A stretch of DNA of 7,916 nt, from positions 1-7,916 of the forward strand of contig PIVH01000109.1 in NCBI GenBank assembly GCA_003354225.1. Direction: 5' to 3'. Position numbers and translations under genes: made by a program. The notes beneath the pieces were generated by a model that worked only from the letters and a program-made list of their open reading frames with translations, was not told the DNA's origin and searched no databases. The stretch comes from Globobulimina sp. Its lineage: Eukaryota; Foraminifera; Rotaliida. Shown here one piece after another: positions 1 to 5,706 of this stretch. The stretch's first letter is position 1, and every line of letters begins with the position of its first letter.

Positions 1-1618
1 TTATATTTGCTGCAAATTTTTTGAGGTATTTCGTAGACTTTTTTATTATTTTGTCGTGTATTTTTAATAGTTCTTTATTAGGGCCGCCAGTTCTTAGTAT
101 TAGGTGTTTATCAATGGTGGCGGTCTCACATTTGGTGTTGTTTAGGGTGAATACGACCGGTCTATGGTCCATAAACACGGGATGAGTATCGACATGCATT
201 GATTTGATGGTGTTCAATTTATCGGTGATTACATAATCTATGATGGAGCCACCACTATTTTGGACTCCTTTGGCCAAACAAGTGAGGAATTTGGGGGCAA
301 ATTGTGGGTTGGCTATTTTTAGGTTGGTTTTATCAAGCATTGCTTTCATATAACGGTAGTGTCCATTCGTGTTATGGTCCATTGTTAGTGATCCCATTCT
401 GGCATTGAAGTCTCCGATGACGTACATATTTTGGCACTGCGATTTGTAACTGTTTATATCGTCAGTGAGGGAGTTATAGAATTTGAGGCTGCGATCACTT
501 AATTTCGGTTTATATGTTCGCGTATAGTTTATAGCAATGTAGGTCGGTTTGGTTTGGTTTCTGATTTTGACGGAGATCCATGCTGTGTTATGGCCTCTTG
601 TTTTTTTTATTAGTTTTATTTTATTTTTCAAGTTGTATCTATAATATATTAGGATGCCCCCAACATTTTGCAGGTTATTTGTGGCTATCGGGGCTTTGTG
701 GGCCATCAATTTATAACCAGGAAGTCGCCAATTTGGTCGATTTCTTGTTCTGGTGTCAATTAGGAGTATTATGTCAAGTTTGTGGTGAGTTATGAGCTGC
801 TGCATGTATGGGTGCATTTGATTTATTTTAGTTTTAGCGTTTCCATTAATATTCATAAAGCCGATTTTCATGTTTTTTAATTTGATTTGTGTCGATGTTA
901 TTGGTTCAATGTTTGGTGCATATATCTGCATAAAAGGATATTTTAGGATTATGTCAGGAATGTCATCATCGGATTGCATTGCATTGTTAATGTGTGCCTG
1001 CATTACTTTACTTATCAAATAGTTTTTATAATTTCGAAGTTGTGTGTTTTTAGTGTGGTATTTGTTTATCGAATGTTTATAGATTTGATTTAATGAGATA
1101 ACTGCATTGTTTTTTTGATTATTTATCCAGTTGTCGCGATTTGCGGAGTGTATCTCCATATTTAATCTGTTGTGTGTGCCCTGCCAATGATCCCTAATAT
1201 CACTTACTTTTTTATTTATCGGGGCAAACCATTTTATGTGATAATTATTGTTCGCAACTGCTTGTTTTAAAATTACGTCGTTTTCAACATAATTGTTTTT
1301 GAGTATGAAGTCATACAAAGCCAAAACTTTCGCTGGACTCTTATTGAAAGCATGGAGTTGTTTGTAAACGGTTAGCTCAGAGGTTTCATTGAGATATGGG
1401 ATCTTTTTAAACCGAACAGTTATATGTGACGGAAAGTGGTTCACTATGAAGGATTTGATCGGATGATAGCGATGTTGGGGCATACGCACAGTGATCCATC
1501 TCAATGATTTATCCATTATGATTTTAATATATCGATAGATTTTACGTATTCGATGTTGGTAACGCTCAATGAATCGATAAAGGGACTGTGTGTGTTTATG
1601 ATCTTTAGTGCTGATCAT
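1..1618 (-). CDS. EEP-family endonuclease protein, probably non-LTR retrotransposon ORF2 (3' end outside window)
   Basis: The minus frame is open from a TGA at 2228-2230 to the left edge, so the C-terminus lies outside. Counting from the Met at 1618 (539 codons in the window), an APE-like endonuclease fold starts near residue 250 (base 871) and ends near 490. Its motifs appear in order: MNINGN (Asn256), LLIDTR (Asp288, where APE enzymes have the metal-binding Glu), NYTRTYKP (Tyr365), GDFN (Asp403, Asn405), SIIDYV (Asp461) and DHRPV (Asp484-His485). In the family these residues hold the metal and cut DNA; in non-LTR elements the nick primes reverse transcription. A reverse transcriptase would lie past the left edge and is not seen. 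Residues 1-249 match nothing I know. The start is unsure: Met 1516 has better context (ATAATGG), and ATG 1890 followed by a 107-nt intron (1761-1867) would also join the frame. A host gene with an EEP domain remains possible. Confidence 0.72.
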   Translation of the reverse strand, partial: MISTKDHKHTQSLYRFIERYQHRIRKIYRYIKIIMDKSLRWITVRMPQHRYHPIKSFIVNHFPSHITVRFKKIPYLNETSELTVYKQLHAFNKSPAKVLALYDFILKNNYVENDVILKQAVANNNYHIKWFAPINKKVSDIRDHWQGTHNRLNMEIHSANRDNWINNQKNNAVISLNQIYKHSINKYHTKNTQLRNYKNYLISKVMQAHINNAMQSDDDIPDIILKYPFMQIYAPNIEPITSTQIKLKNMKIGFMNINGNAKTKINQMHPYMQQLITHHKLDIILLIDTRTRNRPNWRLPGYKLMAHKAPIATNNLQNVGGILIYYRYNLKNKIKLIKKTRGHNTAWISVKIRNQTKPTYIAINYTRTYKPKLSDRSLKFYNSLTDDINSYKSQCQNMYVIGDFNARMGSLTMDHNTNGHYRYMKAMLDKTNLKIANPQFAPKFLTCLAKGVQNSGGSIIDYVITDKLNTIKSMHVDTHPVFMDHRPVVFTLNNTKCETATIDKHLILRTGGPNKELLKIHDKIIKKSTKYLKKFAANI

Positions 1619-1894
1619 GTATCCCGTTACACACTCAGTTTGAATGACATTTGTGTAATGGTTGAAATAGTTATGAATGGAGTAAGTTGTCTTGATTCCG
1701 ACGTGGAATCTGTTATTTTGCAGCGAGTCTAGTTTAGAGCGGAATTGCTTTTGCTTACTACTGTTATGTATATGTTTTATTTTGTGAGTGGTTGAAGCAA
1801 GAACTGATTTTGTATGTAATTTAAAATAAGGAGAATGGTTCAGTGCATTGGTAGTGACAATGTTCACTTTATGCAAATCAATGAACGCATTGGC

Positions 1895-2056
1895 GAGAAA
1901 AGAAGAATTAGAATGAAGTAAAAATAAGAAAAAAGTAGTATATAAAGGTAATAATGTAAGAAAAAAAGAGTTGGTTTTAGGTAGAAATAGGGAAAAAAAG
2001 AGGTTTATGGTTAGTGTTTGTAAGAAAAGAGAGGGATTGGCAGCGTATATAAATAA
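1895..2056 (-). promoter_or_regulatory. Putative TATA element and pyrimidine-rich leader of the EEP gene
   Basis: On the minus strand a TATA-like run (TTTATATAC, about 2045-2054) is followed by about 150 nt dominated by T and C, seen as an A/G-rich stretch on the plus strand. An ATG lies at 1888-1890, about 160 nt from the TATA-like run. The same order and spacing occur in front of the gene starting at 4637. The EEP frame happens to stay open through this stretch, but it would encode mostly Phe, Leu, Ser and Thr, so I read it as untranslated leader. This is inference from composition; no transcript evidence is available. Confidence 0.4.
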
Positions 2057-2220
2057 AGAAAAAAGAGAGCTAATGGTGGTATGGATGTATTTAATTTGAA
2101 ACAAACATAGGAATAATAATAAAAAATAAAGGTAGGAATGCATGGATTTCGGGCGCAAATTGGAATGTTTTATGACGATCGGGCTGTTACAGCCATTTTT
2201 GATGCGAACAAACATAGGAA
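2057..2220. other. Short intergenic region between the orphan gene stop and the EEP leader
   Basis: About 160 bp separate the TAA of the upstream minus-strand gene from the EEP promoter region. It holds two copies of a 15-bp direct repeat, a small dyad GGCTGTTACAGCC (2182-2194; 6-bp arms, 1-base centre), and an A-rich stretch at 2115-2130. The dyad and A/T-rich DNA may form part of the 3' end of the upstream gene. I see no AATAAA on the minus strand here, so the polyadenylation site is not located. Confidence 0.4.
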
Positions 2221-2221
2221 T
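2100..2221. repeat. Pair of exact 15-bp direct repeats
   Basis: The sequence AACAAACATAGGAAT occurs at 2100-2114 and again at 2207-2221. The second copy overlaps the first base of the stop codon (TAA on the minus strand, 2221-2223) of the orphan gene. The 92 bp between the copies has no inverted ends and no recognisable element. Such a pair could be a target-site duplication of a small insertion, the remains of a tandem duplication, or two copies of a 3'-end signal. Confidence 0.6.
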
Positions 2222-4637
2222 TATGGCTCAGAGACGAAGTCATATTTATCATTATTGTCATTGTTATTGTTGGTGTTGTCGCGGTTATCACTAATTATCT
2301 CATCATCCGCGTTCACTACGTCGTCGTCATCATGTTCTTCTTCGTCATTCTCGCTGTCATCGTTCGAGTCATTATCATTTTGAATGGCGTATTTTTTAAT
2401 GACTTTGGTGCGAATGCATAGGGTGACGCCTTCATTTTGTTTAATAAGCAATGATTCCAATGCATTTTCATCCAAAATCAGGTCATTTTGGGCGGAGATC
2501 GTCAATACTTTATGGAATAAAAGATTGCCGATGTCGTTATTTTGAAATTTTGCCGCGATTTCGTTATGGAATGTCAATCCTAACTGATCCATCGTATTCA
2601 TCTCGCTCCACACGATCGGCGTACCATTGATTGTCAGGTCTTTAATGCGAGAAACAGCGAAGGAGTGATAGTAAGTGATTAATGTATGTTCACTGGGCGC
2701 ATTTCCTAAGCCGGGAATACCTTTAAATCCATCTTCTAATTGAGGTCGTATCATTGGGCAACCTTTGCATTTTGACGTTAAATGGCCGCATTTTGATTGG
2801 ATTGTCGCTTTGTGCAATTTATTGAGGGTCATAGTGATTACATTCGCTGTTTTGCCATCTCGGGCCATATCTGATTCAATTTTTGATTTTAATTCTTCCA
2901 ATTTCGCGTCGAAAGAAATATGATGGATCATAAACGCATTTGTTTGCTAATTGTATGTGCATTGCAGACATAGCGATGATGTCTTCATGGTATGTCTCCG
3001 TAATATGTACCTCTGTGCCACCTACGATGAATGAGTTTGATGCCAAGGCTTTGTTCGCATAAAAGTAATTATTATCATGTAAGTCCGCCGCAGGAACACC
3101 AGTTAAAAGATAGCGCGGCGTGTTTTTAAATTGGAATTTGAAGGTGTTGGCATATGAATGCATTTGATATGGATGTGCATAATTTATGACATGTATATCT
3201 GGCTCGATTGGCGCAACACGGCTTAGCACATAGTCAACTTCCTTGCGATTCAAATATGGCGACAAATGATACAAATCCAAGATGTTGCCACGTAAAAGCG
3301 AGTGCTTTGTGGAACAATACCATGCTTTGGCGGTCATGGCGTTACATTTCATTAATGTCAGTTTTAAGCACCGCGGGTCTGTGATATGGAAGCCTAAGAC
3401 ATCCCAAATGTATCCTAAATCAATGGTGTGTGCCTGGTAACGATTAAGTGTATCCATGTTATCTAATACGGTTAAGTTGAATATACGTTTTAATTTCTTA
3501 CGGCATCCAAAATAAACTCCTGTTTTCTTGACAGGAAACGCCAACGAATTGCATCCACGCGCATGTCCATAATAGTCGCCATCATGATATTCTGCAACAT
3601 TGTCGGCTATGGTCACTGATAATGGATAATTGTTGAATTTCACATTGTACACTAAAGGTAGCGGCTCATTGATAATGCTGTTGATGTACCCTTGCAACTG
3701 CTGGTCAGTCGCAACGTAATTGAAACCGGATCCGGTTTTCTTGACTCTGCCATGCAATGCGCTGATATACGTCAGGATTCCTTGGGTATCGCCATCTATT
3801 CGCTCTAATGAATTATAAAATGATTTATCAGCATAATAATAGGAATAAGACGAGGAAGCAAATAGGACTGTTAATGGTGACACTGTGGGTAATAATTCTG
3901 CTCTGGTTTTGATGATGTTTGCTTCTTTTAAGGCAGCAACAAAATCCTCTTCTTTATGGATCCAGATCCGGTCCGAGATGCGATTATTCATAAAGACTTT
4001 GCCGAATACAATGCGAACATGGAAATTCACGCCAATCTCATCGTGGTATTTGGCTGCATTGGCAATCCATTTGCGAGTGCGGTTAATCTGGCCGTCATAG
4101 TATTTACGTACCATTTTATCTGAACGGGACTCTTCGACGTAAGCTTTGGTTTTGGTAATGGTTCTGCGGCGATTAAATCTAATGTGCCGTTGATTGAAAT
4201 CGATTTTTAAATCATCATACTCACTGAAAGATGTTACAGTGTCTGGCACCGTCTCTGAGGTGCATTTAATTTTAATGGTACCGGCTGAGGCAGGGACATT
4301 TTCTATGCCTTTAATATAGGATAAATTCTGGATATCAGCGCCTGGATTTTGGATGGAGAATAATTTGGTGGTTTTGAGCTGCGGTTTGCCAATATCTAAA
4401 AGGGTGGATTCAATATAGTTTCTTTTTAATGGATTCGGCCGTATATTGCAGGTATCAATAATGCGATTTAATTCTGGCGATTTGGGGAACGGTATCTGTG
4501 AGAAATCATCCATTTGCTCATCATCTTCAAACGGGAAATCTTCGGCAACTGTGTTATATTTCGTATATTTATTTTCGTTTACGTATACATTTCCAGGTAT
4601 TTGCTTATGTATATTTACCTTTTTTGTCATCAGCCAT
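2221..4637 (-). CDS. Unrecognised ~760-residue protein, three exons
   Basis: Exons are 4637-4619, 4548-3011 and 2946-2221, giving 760 residues. I do not recognise the family. The start is chosen because a 19-nt first exon encoding MADDKK, with donor AAG|GTAAAT and acceptor ACACAG|TT, joins in phase to an equally acidic sequence (VAEDFPFEDDEQMDD). Visible parts are an acidic N-terminus, a basic stretch at about residues 130-165 (FNRRR), and a long mixed alpha/beta-like core to about 519. A Cys/His cluster CGHLTSKCKGC follows at about 572-582 (C-x6-C-x2-C), possibly metal-binding. The tail from about 708 is almost all Asp, Asn, Glu and Ser, and therefore disordered. There is no signal peptide or clear membrane segment. 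Acidic ends and a basic stretch would fit a nuclear or RNA-associated protein, but that is only a guess. Without the first intron, an in-frame Met at 4630 is the alternative start. Confidence 0.68.
2947..3010 (-). other. Predicted 64-nt intron 2 of the orphan gene
   Basis: The donor is GAG|GTACAT and the acceptor is CAATTAG|CAAAC. Removing it fuses the frame ending at 3011 with the frame of 2946-2221 in phase 0. Its length is not a multiple of three, and it matches the RPAC1 introns (58 and 71 nt). Without splicing, the upstream frame runs on to a TGA at 2876-2878 and overlaps the downstream frame by 56 bp, an arrangement unexpected in a eukaryotic nuclear gene. An alternative in-phase donor lies 15 nt upstream (ATC|GTAGGT). 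The unspliced reading through the intron looks fairly protein-like, which is why I am not more certain. Confidence 0.6.
4549..4618 (-). other. Predicted 70-nt intron 1 of the orphan gene
   Basis: The donor AAAAAAG|GTAAAT is close to the eukaryotic consensus, and the acceptor AACACAG resembles that of RPAC1 intron 1 (TACACAG). The interior is very A/T-rich. Splicing joins ATG GCT GAT GAC AAA AAA G to TT GCC GAA GAT, keeping the long exon in frame and giving a typical acidic N-terminus. The unspliced reading would start at the Met at 4630. Confidence 0.65.
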
Positions 4638-4639
4638 AG

Positions 4640-4800
4640 AAAAATGTATGGTTTGATTAGATTATGAGGGTATGAGAGGAATGAGGAAGTTGAGAGTGTG
4701 GCAAAGAGTGAGTTTGAAAGATGTTTGGTGAAAAACAGTTTGAAGCACTGAAAGCTTTCTTTTTTGTTAATAATAGTGCGGGAATGCGGCTCTATATAGT
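4640..4800 (-). promoter_or_regulatory. TATA-like element and pyrimidine-rich leader of the orphan gene
   Basis: On the minus strand ACTATATAGAG (TATATAG, plus positions 4792-4798) lies about 155 nt before the start codon at 4637. The DNA between is strongly pyrimidine-rich, with many CTTTC, CTCAC and CTTCC runs and few G. One CTCATAAT 8-mer, also found three times further upstream, lies at 4661-4668 on the minus strand. The in-frame continuation of the long exon is open across this stretch, but composition and splice signals favour untranslated leader. Confidence 0.45.
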
Positions 4801-4897
4801 ATACAAAATAAGGTGTGCTTTTTCCTATATTTATGGAGGGGTAATTTATCACAATCAATATGCTGCATTTCAACGGATTTAACGTGTTTAAAATAAA

Positions 4898-4950
4898 TGC
4901 AGCTGAAATGCATGACATTTCCAAACAAAATGTCATGTTTTTCAGCTGCA
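4898..4950. repeat. 23-bp inverted repeat (stem-loop) with 7-base loop
   Basis: Left arm 4898-4920 and right arm 4928-4950 are reverse complements at 21 of 23 positions; the mismatched pair of columns is 4909-4910 against 4938-4939, one of which can form G-U in RNA. The loop is CCAAACA. An alternative stem exists: GCTGCATTT at 4862-4870 pairs exactly with AAATGCAGC at 4895-4903, which overlaps the left arm, so the two structures exclude each other. It lies about 100 bp upstream of the TATA-like box of the orphan gene. Possible roles are a cruciform-forming regulatory site, a transcribed hairpin, or a relic of a small mobile element. Confidence 0.8.
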
Positions 4951-4953
4951 ATA

Positions 4954-4993
4954 ACTCATAATCGTATAATAAACACTCATAATCACATAATAA
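4954..4993. repeat. Two tandem 19-bp repeats, period 21 bp
   Basis: Copies at 4954-4972 and 4975-4993 share the form ACTCATAATCnnATAATAA and differ only at two adjacent bases (GT against AC). The spacing of 21 bp is two helical turns, which would suit adjacent protein binding on one face of DNA. The core CTCATAAT recurs at 5078-5085 and, inverted, at 4661-4668. Confidence 0.75.
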
Positions 4994-5010
4994 TTGATTT
5001 GTTATAGACA

Positions 5011-5056
5011 TAAGTCGAATGTATATACATTTCGTAAGTCGAGTGAATGTACATTT
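5011..5056. repeat. Two tandem 22-bp repeats, period 24 bp
   Basis: Copies at 5011-5032 and 5035-5056 both start TAAGTCGA and end ACATTT, matching at 19 of 22 positions with a 2-bp spacer. The first copy contains the palindrome ATGTATATACAT. They lie 20-60 bp beyond the 19-bp tandem pair, so this short stretch holds two independent tandem duplications. Confidence 0.75.
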
Positions 5057-5587
5057 TTTATCATTTTTTAGTGGTTTCTCATAATGAGTGATATCAAAAT
5101 TGATATTGTTAGTTAGTGGAATGTTGTGATGACAATAATAATAAAAAAACACATAAAAGATACAACACAAAGACGAAAGAAAGATACAAGTATTATTTTC
5201 AAACTCATCGGAATGTTTATGAACGATGTTAAGAAATGTTGTTGATATCGGATATTTACTGATGGGTATGATTTGGTGATTGATTAGCTCGTTCAAAGCG
5301 AGTTCTGTATGATGCAATACAGTGTTTGTTGGTTTGTTGGTGGTGAATTTATCATTCGTTTGAGATATGCATTGGTTTGAACGGAAGAAGTTTATTAGAA
5401 AGGAATTTGTCATATTTTGATTGGTTTTTGTATGATATGTTATTTTCCGTCGTGGTGTAGACTTTCCAAGTGATTGTTGTTTTGTTTGTGTAGCTCTTCC
5501 TTCGTTTTTGGTCCAACCAATGTGTTGAGTTGTTTCACAGTGAACGAGACTAATTCTTGCATCGTAATGACACTGTAAATTTCGCAA

Positions 5588-5602
5588 GGGTTTAGGTTTA
5601 GG
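5588..5602. repeat. Short telomere-like motif
   Basis: The plus strand reads GGGTTTAGGTTTAGG, a little over two units of a TTTAGG(G)-type repeat; the minus strand reads CCTAAACCTAAACCC. It is too short to be a telomere. It could be an interstitial relic, or a binding site like the telo-box found upstream of plant translation and ribosome genes. Chance cannot be excluded. Confidence 0.4.
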
Positions 5603-5646
5603 TATTGTTACAGAAGGGAGGAAGTGAGGAAAGTTTTTTTCAAGAT

Positions 5647-5652
5647 TTTAAT
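5647..5652 (-). promoter_or_regulatory. Possible polyadenylation signal variant of RPAC1
   Basis: The minus strand reads ATTAAA about 55 nt after the RPAC1 stop codon, the commonest variant of AATAAA in many eukaryotes. No other evidence supports a 3' end here. Confidence 0.3.
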
Positions 5653-5706
5653 TCAAAGCGAGGTGTTTGTCACATGTTGACATTACGAAAAACAGCAACC
5701 AATCAC

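Larger units (their letters stand above)
4800..5706. other. Repeat-rich region without a convincing gene
   Basis: About 900 bp lie between the TATA-like element of the orphan gene and the RPAC1 stop. On the minus strand one frame stays open from 5647 right through this region. Its translation is poor in Gly and Glu, has Cys/Tyr/Phe/His-rich runs, starts with TTG at 5587 or ATG only at 5413, and shows no domain. The strand is G-poor, which removes most TAG and TGA triplets. I therefore treat it as mainly regulatory or intergenic, while a small real gene cannot be excluded. It holds the stem-loop, the two tandem pairs and the telomere-like motif listed separately, plus dyads CTCATAATGAG (5078-5088) and ATATCAA-AA-TTGATAT (5091-5106). 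I found no tRNA or C/D snoRNA. Confidence 0.45.

Noticed and set aside
1761-1867. 107-nt intron with a short first exon at 1890-1868 for the EEP gene
   Set aside because: The phase fits and the acceptor ACAG is plausible, but the donor GTGAAC is weak and retroelement ORFs seldom have introns; kept only as an alternative start.
2100-2221. Target-site duplication of the EEP element
   Set aside because: The two 15-mers lie on the same side of the EEP gene and enclose only 92 bp, so they cannot flank that element.
2138-2383. Plus-strand reading frame of 81 residues with Ser-rich second half
   Set aside because: Its second half is the reverse of the Asp/Asn-rich tail of the orphan gene, which explains the Ser and Leu runs. 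The first 30 residues look protein-like but carry no motif.
2930-2960. Programmed +1 ribosomal frameshift joining the overlapping frames
   Set aside because: I see no known +1 shift site near the overlap, and a GT-AG intron of typical size explains the change of frame. Not fully excluded.
5136-5262. C/D-box snoRNA suggested by GTGATGA near 5136 and CTGA near 5256
   Set aside because: The boxes are about 115 bases apart, no terminal stem is seen and no internal boxes are evident.
2876-5587. A single 903-residue protein reading from 5587
   Set aside because: It begins with TTG, crosses a TATA-like box and pyrimidine-rich leader, and ignores a good donor/acceptor pair that gives a better start at 4637. 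The open frame is kept as a finding.
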